From the NCBI GenBank assembly GCA_902786855.1, contig CADAEH010000007.1, forward strand, positions 1 through 64,000: a DNA stretch of 64,000 bases. The letters run 5' to 3'. The position numbers and the translations under genes were made by a program. The notes under the pieces were generated by a model, which worked only from the letters and a program-made list of their open reading frames with translations, did no database searches and was not told the DNA's origin. Origin of the DNA: an uncultured Eubacteriales bacterium. Its GTDB lineage: Bacteria; Bacillota; Clostridia; Peptostreptococcales; Anaerovoracaceae. The first letter of the stretch is position 1. Each line of letters begins with the position of its first letter. Shown one piece after another: positions 51,365 to 60,578 of this stretch.

Positions 51365-53188
51365 ATGAACGAAGTTAAAAGACCGCAGAAATCGCTGATA
51401 TATTTTTATGTGATCATGCTGATGCTGATGCTCGTGTTCAACTCCCTGATAGCCCCTATGCTCTCAAAACAGGAGATCAAGGAAGTCGACTACGGCACAT
51501 TCATGACAATGACAGAAAATAAGCAGATCAAATCCGTGCAGATACAGGAGAACCAGATCCTGTTTACAAGCAAGGACGGAGATACGATATACCGGACAGG
51601 CATCATGAATGACCCGGACCTTGTCAACAGGCTGCATGAATCCGGCGCTGAATTCACAAGCAAGATCGTTGAACAGATGTCACCGCTTGCAAGCTTCCTG
51701 CTCAGCTGGGTGCTTCCGATCGTTATATTCATTGTTCTGGGCCAGTATCTGAGCAAAAAGATGATGGACAAGGCAGGCGGCGGACCGGGTTCCATGATAT
51801 TCAACATGGGCAAGAGCAACGCAAGAGTGTATGTGAAGTCCTCTGACGGTATCAGCTTTGCAGACGTTGAAGGTGTCGATGAAGCTGAGGAAAATCTGCA
51901 GGAGATAGTAGATTATCTGCACGATCCTTCAAAATATCAGGAGATCGGTGCATCAATGCCTAAGGGCGTGCTGCTCGTGGGGCCTCCGGGAACAGGTAAG
52001 ACCATGCTTGCAAAAGCCGTGGCAGGCGAAGCTAACGTGCCGTTTTTCTCCATGTCAGGTTCTGAATTCGTCGAGATGTTCGTAGGTATGGGCGCATCCA
52101 AGGTCCGTGACCTGTTCAGTCAGGCCAAGGAAAAGGCTCCGTGTATAGTGTTCATAGATGAGATAGACGCGATAGGTCAGAAGAGGAACAGCGGCAATAT
52201 CGGCGGCAATGATGAGAGAGAACAGACACTCAATCAGCTGCTGACAGAGATGGATGGATTCGAAGGCAACAGCGGAGTAATAATCCTTGCCGCGACCAAC
52301 AGACCGGAATCACTCGATCCGGCGCTGACACGTCCGGGACGTTTTGACCGGAGAGTACCTGTAGAGCTGCCTGACATCAAGGGCAGAGAGGCTATACTCA
52401 GGGTGCATGCTAAAAAAATAAAAGTAGAAGATAATATCGACTATTATGCTATTGCAAAGATGGCATCAGGAGCATCCGGTGCGGAGCTTGCCAATATAGT
52501 AAATGAAGCAGCCCTGAGAGCAGTGCGTGACGGTCGTAAAGCTGCAAGCCAGACAGACTTTGAAGAGAGTATCGAAGTAGTCATAGCAGGATATCAGAAG
52601 AAGAATTCTATCCTCAGGGATGATGAGAAGAAGAAAGTCGCATACCATGAGATCGGACATGCTCTCGTAGCGGCAAAGCAGACTGATTCAGCTCCTGTCC
52701 AGAAGATAACCATCATACCGCGCACATCCGGCGCTCTCGGATACACTCTGCAGGTGGACGATGGTGACCGCTATCTGATGAGCAAGGAAGAACTTGAAAA
52801 CAAGATCGCGACACTCGCCGGCGGCAGAGCTGCTGAGGAGATCGTGTTCGGTTCAGTTTCTACCGGAGCATCCAACGATATCGAGCAGGCTACCAGACTT
52901 GCCCGTGCCATGGTCACCCGCTACGGCATGAGCGATGATTTTGACATGGTTGCGCTGGAAACAGTCCAGAACCAGTACCTCGGCGGAGACACATCTCTTG
53001 CATGCTCTGCTGAGACTCAGGCAAAAGTAGACGAGAAGGTAATTGAGATCGTCAAAGCACAGCATGAGAAAGCCCTGAAGATCCTTACGGAAAACAGGGA
53101 CAAGCTGGATGAACTGGCACAGCATCTGTATGAAAAAGAAAATATCACAGGCGAAGAGTTCATGGAGATATTAAATGGTGAAAAATAG
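51365..53188 (+). CDS. ftsH: ATP-dependent zinc metalloprotease FtsH
   Basis: A 607-residue membrane-bound AAA+ protease. Two N-terminal helices (about 11-33 and 100-125) flank an extracytoplasmic domain. Then come Walker A GPPGTGKT (about 206), Walker [13 protein letters not shown], the second region of homology [19 protein letters not shown] and the zinc site HEIGH (about 426-430). It degrades misfolded membrane proteins and regulators. It is slightly shorter than the E. coli protein at the C-terminus. The AGGAG-type site is a little far from the ATG at 51365. Its last 14 bases overlap the SEC-C gene. Confidence 0.96.
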   Translation: MNEVKRPQKSLIYFYVIMLMLMLVFNSLIAPMLSKQEIKEVDYGTFMTMTENKQIKSVQIQENQILFTSKDGDTIYRTGIMNDPDLVNRLHESGAEFTSKIVEQMSPLASFLLSWVLPIVIFIVLGQYLSKKMMDKAGGGPGSMIFNMGKSNARVYVKSSDGISFADVEGVDEAEENLQEIVDYLHDPSKYQEIGASMPKGVLLVGPPGTGKTMLAKAVAGEANVPFFSMSGSEFVEMFVGMGASKVRDLFSQAKEKAPCIVFIDEIDAIGQKRNSGNIGGNDEREQTLNQLLTEMDGFEGNSGVIILAATNRPESLDPALTRPGRFDRRVPVELPDIKGREAILRVHAKKIKVEDNIDYYAIAKMASGASGAELANIVNEAALRAVRDGRKAASQTDFEESIEVVIAGYQKKNSILRDDEKKKVAYHEIGHALVAAKQTDSAPVQKITIIPRTSGALGYTLQVDDGDRYLMSKEELENKIATLAGGRAAEEIVFGSVSTGASNDIEQATRLARAMVTRYGMSDDFDMVALETVQNQYLGGDTSLACSAETQAKVDEKVIEIVKAQHEKALKILTENRDKLDELAQHLYEKENITGEEFMEILNGEK

Positions 53189-54185
53189 TTTTGACAGAGA
53201 GATACTTCAGCCGGAAGTTCTCGAAGAGAAGCTGACTGCACTCGGCGAGAGCGAGATGGACCTGTTTCGCATGATGCTTGACCGGCCGGCAGGAGCGATC
53301 CTTACTGTAGATACCGATATCATGCTGGCAGAGCTGCTCGCGTCTGATGATCTCATGATGCTCATGCCTGACAACAAAGTGATCATCCCGTCAGATATCC
53401 GTGAGGCATACAGAAGGATCTGGTCTGATGAGCTGATCCTAAAGTGGCGGAAACGCAACTGGATGTATAAGTGCCTGGAAACAGGCAGATATCTCTATGG
53501 TGTCATGTCATGGGATGTGCTGAAAGATCTGTTCGCACTGAGGTATCCTCACGCTGATACGGCTGAGGTCAGAGAGCTGTTCAAAACCACACCGGTATAT
53601 TATCAGTGGTTTACTGAAAGGGACGGAAAGCTGGTGCTGAACGGATATGAAAAAGACAACTACTATAAATATCTGGAGCAGCGGATACAAGGAGATATCC
53701 CGTTCTATATTCCTTCAAAAGAGGAAGTAGAGGAACTGTACGAAAAGGGCAGTCTGCTGAGCAGGGAATCTCATGCTGAGCTGCAGAAATTCATTCAAGA
53801 TACATATGGCTGCGATGCTGACACAGCAGGTCTTAAGGTGCATGAGCTTTATGAAGCTGTAAACAACAGAGTCAGGCTCAATGATGCGGCTGAAGCTTTT
53901 GCCACGGGCGGTACTTCCGGCACTCCGGACTTTGCTTTCCCATCGGACGAAGCTCATGTCAGATTCATAGAGCTTTACATGGAAATGAGCAGGGAGTGCA
54001 GGGTCAGAGACAACCGGGGTCACGACTCTTTTGAGATGGTCTCTTTTATGGCAGAGAAAAACAAAGCAGCTGACGCATCTGAAAGCAAGGCAAATGCCCC
54101 GGTCAGACGCGTCAAGACAGGCAGGAATGATCCATGTCCTTGCGGCAGCGGAAAGAAATACAAGAACTGCTGCGGCAGGAACTGA
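53175..54185 (+). CDS. SEC-C metal-binding motif protein
   Basis: A 336-residue cytosolic protein whose C-terminus is the zinc-binding SEC-C motif ([18 protein letters not shown]), as at the end of SecA, where it contacts SecB and ribosomes. The other 310 residues are mainly helical and acidic, without a family that I recognise. GGAG inside the end of ftsH precedes the ATG, and a 14-base overlap suggests coupled translation. A role as an accessory of protein quality control with FtsH is inferred from position only. It converges on the DUF5688 gene. Confidence 0.8.
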   Translation: MVKNSFDREILQPEVLEEKLTALGESEMDLFRMMLDRPAGAILTVDTDIMLAELLASDDLMMLMPDNKVIIPSDIREAYRRIWSDELILKWRKRNWMYKCLETGRYLYGVMSWDVLKDLFALRYPHADTAEVRELFKTTPVYYQWFTERDGKLVLNGYEKDNYYKYLEQRIQGDIPFYIPSKEEVEELYEKGSLLSRESHAELQKFIQDTYGCDADTAGLKVHELYEAVNNRVRLNDAAEAFATGGTSGTPDFAFPSDEAHVRFIELYMEMSRECRVRDNRGHDSFEMVSFMAEKNKAADASESKANAPVRRVKTGRNDPCPCGSGKKYKNCCGRN

Positions 54186-54200
54186 ACTCCCGGATGGCAG

Positions 54201-55136
54201 TCAGGCCGCTTCCGGTACAGCTATGCTGAGCTGTTGCTCAGACGGACTGTAGTGGAATACCTTGTCAGACAGGACATCCTCTTCATCAACGATCTCGCGG
54301 TTGCCCTGAAGCAGCATGCTCTGAAGCTGCAGAACATCCGGACAGCTCAGATCGGGTACTATAAGCATTTCATGAATAGATATCGGAAGGACATAGTAGC
54401 CCCCTCTGAACAGATCAGATATCCTTTCCATTATGCCGGGATAAAAGAGCACTGCAGCACCTTTTACCTGGCTTGTATTAGTAAGGATGAAAGGGCCTGT
54501 ATAGCTGCCGTTATGAGCCGAAGATGTGTCCAGAAAGTTATCTGCTATACCTGTTGTGAGATACTCCGGCAGGTCCATCAGCAGAGGAGGCTCGAGCATG
54601 ATGGTGTTCTCCATGGCGGCAGTGAGCAGCTCCTCGCGTGAGCATCCTATCGACTCAAGTACATCTTCGGTAACAGCTACCTTCCATTCACTTGTGATGC
54701 TCTTATCACAGTTGATGTCTACGGCCATCGCAAGTCCGTTGCCTGCATCTATATAAGGCCTCTCAGCCATATAACTCATGTTGCGCCGGACATCAAGAAG
54801 TCTGAGCGTGAGACGGGTCCGGATGTTCTCAAGGCTGAGATCATCAAGCACCTCTATCGGCGGGAGCGGACACTCAAGGGCGTATCTGCATCTGTATTCG
54901 ATCTCGCGCATAAGCGCGTCCATGGTTTCTCCTGCTTCATGGCGTTCAAAGAAATCGTCGAGATAGATATTTGCTCCTGCCAGACTTCCCTTGCGTCTGA
55001 GTATAAAGCCATGCATGATCGTATCGTTGGCTTTTACTATATCCTTTTCTTCTATCATTACATCTGCATCACCGCAGCGATCGAGATACGCGCGGACATC
55101 TTTTTTTGCTGCTGTTATAAAATCCTGGATCGTCAT
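54201..55136 (-). CDS. DUF5688 family protein
   Basis: A 311-residue protein of the DUF5688 family, common in Lachnospiraceae and related clostridia and often present in several copies. Visible are IYLDDFFERHEAGETMDALMREI near residue 55, LRLLDVRRNMSYMAERPYI near 110, and the C-terminal ILTNTSQVKGAAVLFYPGIMERIS with YYVLPISIHEMLIVP. The function is unknown. No signal peptide or membrane helix is present. AAAGGAG eight bases before the ATG fixes the start. It is monocistronic. Confidence 0.82.
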   Translation of the reverse strand: MTIQDFITAAKKDVRAYLDRCGDADVMIEEKDIVKANDTIMHGFILRRKGSLAGANIYLDDFFERHEAGETMDALMREIEYRCRYALECPLPPIEVLDDLSLENIRTRLTLRLLDVRRNMSYMAERPYIDAGNGLAMAVDINCDKSITSEWKVAVTEDVLESIGCSREELLTAAMENTIMLEPPLLMDLPEYLTTGIADNFLDTSSAHNGSYTGPFILTNTSQVKGAAVLFYPGIMERISDLFRGGYYVLPISIHEMLIVPDLSCPDVLQLQSMLLQGNREIVDEEDVLSDKVFHYSPSEQQLSIAVPEAA

Positions 55137-55376
55137 TTTTAAGTCTCCTTTCTCTCTGCGTTAAATCCTGTACGGACATAATGCAGCTATGCCGGAGAGC
55201 TTTCAATAGGCATGTCGGATATAACGATTCTATTGCAGGAATTAGGGAAAAATAATATTACGCGTCAATCTGATATAACGTAAAATGATAGCGCATGGCT
55301 ACACCCGGCTGTATAATCTGTATATACACAAAGCACTGCAGCAGGTGCGGCAGGATAAAACTTAACAGGAGGAACC

Positions 55377-56480
55377 ATGCCTAATATCTTTGATTATCTG
55401 GAATGGCGTGCAGACTTGCCTCTCAAGGCAGATCCTTTCAATGATGTGGACAATCTTATACTGGCAGAACTCGCATATACCGAGTTTGACGGACTTGTGC
55501 CGGAAGACGGAACAAAGGTGCCTCTTGAGAGCGTCAGAGACGGTTACTTTGCTTCCCATTCAAAAGCGGAAGCCATGGGGAGCGATAACCACATTTTGCG
55601 CGCACCGGTCCTGATGGACGGGATGCTGGAAGGGGACAGATTCCGCGGGCTGATGCTGTCAGATTACATAAACATAATTGATACTGACAGTGACCTGCAG
55701 ATCTCGGCGGTGACATACAACCTCAGTGATGGAAGCAGATATATCGCATTCAGAGGCACAGATAATACTGTTGTCGGCTGGAAGGAAGATTTCAATATGA
55801 GTTATCTTCCTGAAACGGGCGGCCAGAGGAAAGCGATAGAGTATCTGAATCGTGTCGGTTCGGAAAAAGCAGGAAAGCTTCTTGTCGGCGGACATTCCAA
55901 AGGCGGCAATTTTGCTGTATACGCTGCTGCATTCGCAGACCCGCAAGTACGCCGGAAGATCAGAAGAGTCTACACCAATGACGGTCCGGGATTCAGACCG
56001 GAAGTCATGAGATCCAGAGGATATAAAAAGTTACTGCCAAAAGTTACGAGTGTTGTCCCGGATACATCCATAATAGGGATGCTTCTGACAAGCCAGGTCA
56101 GTCATAAAGTGGTAATGAGCTCTGAAAAAGGGCTTGCGCAGCATGATGCGCTTACATGGCAGGTAAAAGGTAACGATTTCGTTCTGGCAGAGCCTTCAGA
56201 GCTCGGTGTTTTCATCAGAGAGACCCAGAGAGACTGGCTCAGCAAGCTTGATGACAAGACAAGACAACTTTTTGTTGATACCCTGTTCTCTCTCTTCGAG
56301 GCTACAGGCCATGAAACATTCGGAGAAATAAAAGAAGGGAAACTGAAGAGCGTAGAGAAAATAATCTCGACCGCTCAGGATCTGTCGCGCGAAAGACAGA
56401 AGGAGCTGGCGAGGATCGTGAAGGAATTCCTTCAGAGCGGCGGTCAGAATGTGAAAGAATGGTACGACCGTAAACATTAA
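55377..56480 (+). CDS. Mbeg1-like alpha/beta hydrolase (DUF2974)
   Basis: A 367-residue protein of the DUF2974/Mbeg1-like lipase-type family. The conserved start NIFDYLEWRADLPLKADPFNDVDNLILAEL and the nucleophile elbow GGHSKGGNFAVYAA (serine at about 172) are clear, with RYIAFRGTD ahead of it. The C-terminal 80 residues are helical. Members are thought to be cytosolic lipases or esterases, but activity has seldom been shown. AGGAGG before the ATG gives a secure start. It is flanked by promoters for other genes, so it is monocistronic. Confidence 0.86.
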   Translation: MPNIFDYLEWRADLPLKADPFNDVDNLILAELAYTEFDGLVPEDGTKVPLESVRDGYFASHSKAEAMGSDNHILRAPVLMDGMLEGDRFRGLMLSDYINIIDTDSDLQISAVTYNLSDGSRYIAFRGTDNTVVGWKEDFNMSYLPETGGQRKAIEYLNRVGSEKAGKLLVGGHSKGGNFAVYAAAFADPQVRRKIRRVYTNDGPGFRPEVMRSRGYKKLLPKVTSVVPDTSIIGMLLTSQVSHKVVMSSEKGLAQHDALTWQVKGNDFVLAEPSELGVFIRETQRDWLSKLDDKTRQLFVDTLFSLFEATGHETFGEIKEGKLKSVEKIISTAQDLSRERQKELARIVKEFLQSGGQNVKEWYDRKH

Positions 56481-56536
56481 TGCGCACCGGAGACTGAAAC
56501 AGTTAACATATTGAACAAAGAAAAACAATACAGAAC

Positions 56537-56565
56537 TTGTTGTATTTCCCATTGGACTATATAAT
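56537..56565 (+). promoter_or_regulatory. strong promoter of the NifU-like/GGGtGRT operon
   Basis: TTGTTG (56537-56542), a 17-base spacer and a perfect TATAAT (56560-56565). The start would be near 56572, leaving a leader of about 70 bases that contains the hairpin at 56584-56612. Confidence 0.7.
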
Positions 56566-56583
56566 GAATATGTATGGACAGAT

Positions 56584-56612
56584 CGCTCCTGCTCTTTACG
56601 GCGGAGCGTTTT
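56584..56612 (+). promoter_or_regulatory. leader hairpin, possible attenuator
   Basis: CGCTCC (56584-56589) pairs with GGAGCG (56603-56608), with extra GC pairing around a bulged T, and TTTT follows directly. It lies between the promoter and the first gene, so it may be a leaky terminator or a transcript-stabilising stem. No ligand-binding domain is evident in the short leader. Confidence 0.45.
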
Positions 56613-56641
56613 ATATCACATATTAACAGGAGGTTAGTATT

Positions 56642-57334
56642 ATGATTTATTCAGCAGAAGTGAAAGGCATGTGCCCGGTTCACCAGGGAGTACACCACGG
56701 CTCTGCACCGATTCCTGAAGAAGGAAAATGGGTCAAGCCTCAGCAGATATCCGACATTTCCGGATACACTCATGGTGTTGGCTGGTGTGCACCTCAGCAG
56801 GGTGCCTGCAAGCTTTCACTCAATGTTAAGGATGGCATCATCCAGGAAGCTCTTGTTGAGACCCTCGGCTGCTCCGGAATGACACATTCCGCAGCTATGG
56901 CCGCAGAGATCCTTCCGGGTCTTACGATACTTGAAGCTCTCAACACAGACCTCGTATGCGACGCTATCAACACAGCAATGAGAGAGATCTTCCTGCAGAT
57001 CGTTTACGGACGTTCACAGAGTGCTTTCTCAGAGGGAGGTCTCCAGATCGGTGCAGGTCTTGAAGACCTTGGTAAGGGCACAAGATCCATGGTCGGAACA
57101 ACATACGGCACTCTTGAAAAGGGTCCGAGATATCTCGACCTTACAGAAGGTTATATCACACAGCTCGCTCTTGACGAGGATGACGAGATCATCGGCTACA
57201 AGTACCTTAACTTCGGCAAGATGATGGACTTCCTCAAGGCAGGCGATGATCCGGCAAAAGCTATCGAGAAGGCATCCGGCCAGTACGGACGCGTAGCTGA
57301 CGCTGCAAAGCTGATCGATCCGCGCAAAGAATAA
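56642..57334 (+). CDS. NifU/IscU-like iron-sulfur scaffold-type protein
   Basis: A 230-residue protein related to the N-terminal domain of NifU/IscU. GVGWCAPQQGACKLSLNVKDGIIQEALVETLGCSGMTHSAAMAAEIL holds cysteines in the spacing of a scaffold protein, with Cys in GWCAP and LGCSG. It is longer than IscU, with a C-terminal extension (about 125-230) found in clostridial relatives paired with GGGtGRT proteins. AGGAGG precedes the ATG and a strong promoter lies upstream. A role in Fe-S or other metal handling is likely by homology; the client is unknown. Confidence 0.78.
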   Translation: MIYSAEVKGMCPVHQGVHHGSAPIPEEGKWVKPQQISDISGYTHGVGWCAPQQGACKLSLNVKDGIIQEALVETLGCSGMTHSAAMAAEILPGLTILEALNTDLVCDAINTAMREIFLQIVYGRSQSAFSEGGLQIGAGLEDLGKGTRSMVGTTYGTLEKGPRYLDLTEGYITQLALDEDDEIIGYKYLNFGKMMDFLKAGDDPAKAIEKASGQYGRVADAAKLIDPRKE

Positions 57335-57352
57335 TACAGGGAGGAAAGAGAC

Positions 57353-58372
57353 ATGATTACATTTGAATCTTACGAAAGAAGAGAAAAGCAGATCCTTTCC
57401 AAGCTGGCTGAGTACGGTATCGGATCTATAGAAGAAGCAGAAAAGATCACCAAGGATGCAGGCCTCGACGTTTATCACATGATCGAGAACATCCAGCCTA
57501 TCTGCTTTGAGAACGCAAAGTGGGCTTACACAGTAGGTGCTGCTATCGCTATCAAAAAGAACTGCCGCAAGGCTGCTGACGCAGCAGCTGCTATCGGTGA
57601 AGGTCTGCAGGCATTCTGCATTCCTGGTTCCGTAGCTGACCGCCGCAAGGTAGGTCTCGGACACGGCAATCTCGGCAAGATGCTCCTTGAAGAGGACACT
57701 GAGTGCTTCGCATTCCTCGCAGGACACGAGTCATTCGCAGCTGCTGAAGGAGCTATCGGTATCGCTTCCAAGGCCAACAAGGTCCGTCAGAAACCTCTCA
57801 GAGTTATCCTCAACGGTCTCGGAAAGGACGCAGCTCAGATCATCTCAAGGATCAACGGATTCACATATGTTGAGACTGAGTATGACTACTTCACAGGCGA
57901 GCTCAAGGAAGTGTTCAGAAAGTGCTACTCCAAGGACCCTGAGAGCCCAAGAGCAAAGGTCAACTGCTACGGTGCTAACGACGTACAGGAAGGCGTAGCC
58001 ATTCTGTGGAAGGAGAACGTCGATGTTTCCATCACAGGAAACTCCACAAATCCGACAAGATTCCAGCATCCTGTTGCAGGAACATACAAGAAGGAAAGAC
58101 TTGAAGCAGGCAAGAAGTATTTCTCAGTAGCATCCGGCGGCGGCACAGGCCGTACACTGCATCCTGACAACATGGCAGCAGGTCCTGCTTCCTACGGCAT
58201 GACAGATACCATGGGACGTATGCACTCCGACGCACAGTTCGCAGGATCCTCATCAGTACCTGCACACGTAGAGATGATGGGCCTCATCGGAGCAGGCAAC
58301 AACCCGATGGTTGGTATGACTGTATCCGTAGCAGTATCCGTAGAGGAAGCTGCAACAGCAGGGAAGTTCTAA
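57353..58372 (+). CDS. GGGtGRT family protein
   Basis: A 339-residue protein of the GGGtGRT family, named after the loop seen here as SVASGGGTGRTLHPDN near residue 260. Other conserved stretches are PGSVADRRKVGLGHGNLGKMLL, AFLAGHESFAAAEGAIGIA and ITGNSTNPTRFQHPVAGTYKKERL. The family has no established activity. It starts 18 bases after the NifU-like gene behind GGGAGG and ends at a perfect terminator, so the two form a dedicated pair. Codon choice (frequent CTC, ATC, GTC) suggests high expression. Confidence 0.88.
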   Translation: MITFESYERREKQILSKLAEYGIGSIEEAEKITKDAGLDVYHMIENIQPICFENAKWAYTVGAAIAIKKNCRKAADAAAAIGEGLQAFCIPGSVADRRKVGLGHGNLGKMLLEEDTECFAFLAGHESFAAAEGAIGIASKANKVRQKPLRVILNGLGKDAAQIISRINGFTYVETEYDYFTGELKEVFRKCYSKDPESPRAKVNCYGANDVQEGVAILWKENVDVSITGNSTNPTRFQHPVAGTYKKERLEAGKKYFSVASGGGTGRTLHPDNMAAGPASYGMTDTMGRMHSDAQFAGSSSVPAHVEMMGLIGAGNNPMVGMTVSVAVSVEEAATAGKF

Positions 58373-58402
58373 GCGGACAACTTCATAGTACACGTAATAA
58401 GA

Positions 58403-58434
58403 GAAACCGGCAGTCGACTGCCGGTTTCATTTTG
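58403..58434 (+). terminator. terminator of the NifU-like/GGGtGRT operon
   Basis: A perfect 11-base-pair inverted repeat (GAAACCGGCAG at 58403-58413 with CTGCCGGTTTC at 58418-58428), loop TCGA, then a T-rich run. Confidence 0.92.
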
Positions 58435-58466
58435 TTCTGTATTTGTCTCAGCGATTGCCGGTTCTG

Positions 58467-58475
58467 TGTTATAAT
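58467..58475 (+). promoter_or_regulatory. extended -10 promoter of the thioesterase gene
   Basis: TG-T-TATAAT at 58467-58475 is a perfect extended -10 element. No good -35 is seen, as is common for this promoter type. The start would be near 58482, about 33 bases before the thioesterase ATG. Confidence 0.55.
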
Positions 58476-58514
58476 AACTATGTATGAAATAAAATAGGGA
58501 GAATATAGAGACAA

Positions 58515-58931
58515 ATGTCAGATAACAATAAGAAACTGGAAATCGGCATCTCCGGAGTAACTGAGGATGTCGTAACAGCTGAAAATGCTGCATCGGGAAT
58601 GTCGAGCGGCGGACTGCCTGTATACGCTACACCGAGAATGATCGGTATGATGGAGTATACGGCATGGGCGAGCGTAGAGCCTTACATGGAAGAAGGCAAA
58701 GGGACAGTAGGCACTCACCTGGATGTTTCGCATGTCAGCGCAAGTCCGATCGGAGCACACATCAGGATCGAGAGCGAGTTGACTGAGATAGACAGGCGCA
58801 GACTCGTATTCCGTGTCAGTGCTTTTGACGATGCGGGACTCATCGGTGAAGGGACACACGAGAGATTTATTGTAGATAATGAAAAATTCATGGAAAGGAC
58901 AGCATCCAAGCTGGGAGCAATAAATGAGTAA
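58515..58931 (+). CDS. hot-dog-fold thioesterase (FlK-like)
   Basis: A 138-residue thioesterase of the fluoroacetyl-CoA thioesterase-like group. The pattern TPRMIGMMEYTAWASVEPYMEEGKGTVGTHLDVSHVSASPIG is typical, with candidate catalytic Thr, Glu and a His in EGTHERF. The real substrate is probably a short acyl-CoA; fluoroacetate resistance need not be implied. It ends eight bases inside the start of the pyrophosphatase gene. The ribosome site (AGGGAG) is rather far from the ATG. Confidence 0.85.
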   Translation: MSDNNKKLEIGISGVTEDVVTAENAASGMSSGGLPVYATPRMIGMMEYTAWASVEPYMEEGKGTVGTHLDVSHVSASPIGAHIRIESELTEIDRRRLVFRVSAFDDAGLIGEGTHERFIVDNEKFMERTASKLGAINE

Positions 58932-60540
58932 AGTATATATAACCGGACACAGAAACCCTGATCTTGACAGCCTGTGCGGGGCTCTTGCCTACGCAAGACT
59001 CAAAAATCTCACAGATCCTGGTAATGAATATATCCCTGTCCACTGCAGCCCTGTCTCAGACAGCGTCAGGCAGCAGATGGAAGCGATGGAACTTGAGATC
59101 CCTCAGTACATGAAGGATGTCCGTCCTAAAGTAAGAGACGTCATGCTCACTTCTTCGGGACGCCTGCAGACTAAGGCGCCTATCTTTGATCTGATCAAGA
59201 CATACAGCACAGATAAACCGTCAGTCGTACCGATCTATGAAGGTGATAAGTTCAAAGGACTTCTCAGTGTCGACGATATCACAGGATGGTTCCTTAACGA
59301 CAATCAGGAAGAGACCCCTGTCTATGAATTCGTCATAGACAATATCCTCAAGGTCATCCCATCCAGGCTCATCAAGAAGGGCAAGGATGATGTGATAAAA
59401 GGTTCGCTTGCTGTCGGCGCTGCTTCCTTTGAGACATTTACATGCTTTATCGACGACATAGAGGAATGCATACTCGTTACAGGAGCCAGAAAGGAACACA
59501 TCGAGTATGCTATGAGCAAGCAGATACCTGCGATCATCATCACTGCGGCAGAAGAAGAACCTGATATCGATTTCAGCGATTATGAAGGCACAGTCATCAT
59601 GACTACCATCGGAACGGCTGAGACCATCAGAAGGGTCAGGATGGCAGAAGCTGTCGAGCTTATGATGCAGCAAAAGACCGAGACGATAGGTATCGATGAC
59701 CTGTTTGCAGACGGCAGATCCATATTCATCAACTCGCATACCCGCGGACTTGCAGTCATGGACGGGAATGAATTTGCCGGCTTCGTTACGAGAAGATGCT
59801 TCCTTATGCAGCCTGAGTACAATGTGATCATGGTCGACCATAATGAACCTGCGCAGAGCATAGACGGCATTGAGACAGCCAATGTTCTTGAGATAATCGA
59901 TCATCACCGGCTCGACTCAGTATCGACTAAGATGCCGATCTTCATAGATGCAGAACCTCTCGGCAGCACATGTACGATCATATATCAGCAGTATCTGAGG
60001 CATGGCATAATGCCTGATCCATATGCGGCAAAGATCATGCTGACAGGTATCATAGCTGATACACTCATCCTGAGGAGCCCTACTACGACTGCTACAGATA
60101 TAAGCACTGTAGAGATGCTTGCAAGGCTGGCGAAGGTAACAAGTATAGAAGAATTCGGAGAGAAGCTCTTCAGCATAACCGATAACCTCGAGATACAGGA
60201 CCCTGAAGAGATGATCCTCTCTGATTTCAAGAAATATGAGTCAGGCGGAGTGCGCATGGGTATAGGTCAGTGCGAGGTCACCACTCTCAGCAATGTCGGC
60301 GAATACGCAAATAAGTATCTTGAAGCTCTGGAGACAGTCAGGAACAGAGAGGGTCTTGACTGGGCTCTCCTGATGATCACCGATGTACTGAGGGAAAAGA
60401 GCGTGCTGCTTGCTACGGACCACAGAGCAAACAGAGAACTCCCTTACAAGATGAGCAAAAGGCAGATCTACAGGATGCCGGGCGTAATGAGCCGTAAGAA
60501 GCAGCTGCTTCCGGCCCTGATAGCCATTACTGCAAAGTAA
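58924..60540 (+). CDS. manganese-dependent inorganic pyrophosphatase with regulatory CBS/DRTGG insert
   Basis: A 538-residue family II pyrophosphatase. DHH-type catalytic motifs are GHRNPDLDSLCGALAYA at the N-terminus and DHHRLDSV near residue 322; the C-terminal DHHA2 domain holds the arginine/lysine residues that bind phosphate (TDHRANRELPY, KMSKR). The catalytic domain is interrupted by CBS, DRTGG and CBS segments (about 65-305), the arrangement in which adenine nucleotides regulate activity. It hydrolyses pyrophosphate in the cytosol and needs Mn2+ or Co2+. The start overlaps the thioesterase gene. Confidence 0.93.
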   Translation: MSKVYITGHRNPDLDSLCGALAYARLKNLTDPGNEYIPVHCSPVSDSVRQQMEAMELEIPQYMKDVRPKVRDVMLTSSGRLQTKAPIFDLIKTYSTDKPSVVPIYEGDKFKGLLSVDDITGWFLNDNQEETPVYEFVIDNILKVIPSRLIKKGKDDVIKGSLAVGAASFETFTCFIDDIEECILVTGARKEHIEYAMSKQIPAIIITAAEEEPDIDFSDYEGTVIMTTIGTAETIRRVRMAEAVELMMQQKTETIGIDDLFADGRSIFINSHTRGLAVMDGNEFAGFVTRRCFLMQPEYNVIMVDHNEPAQSIDGIETANVLEIIDHHRLDSVSTKMPIFIDAEPLGSTCTIIYQQYLRHGIMPDPYAAKIMLTGIIADTLILRSPTTTATDISTVEMLARLAKVTSIEEFGEKLFSITDNLEIQDPEEMILSDFKKYESGGVRMGIGQCEVTTLSNVGEYANKYLEALETVRNREGLDWALLMITDVLREKSVLLATDHRANRELPYKMSKRQIYRMPGVMSRKKQLLPALIAITAK

Positions 60541-60578
60541 CAGACACCTTATTATTTTCAGCAAAACGGAGCATTGAT

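Noticed and set aside
58403-58428. Palindrome as a protein-binding operator
   Set aside because: A perfect 11-base-pair stem with a tight loop and a T run, directly after a stop codon, is a standard intrinsic terminator.
59221-59907. 228-residue minus-strand frame inside the pyrophosphatase gene
   Set aside because: It is opposite the CBS/DRTGG segment of a well-defined enzyme and lacks a start signal.
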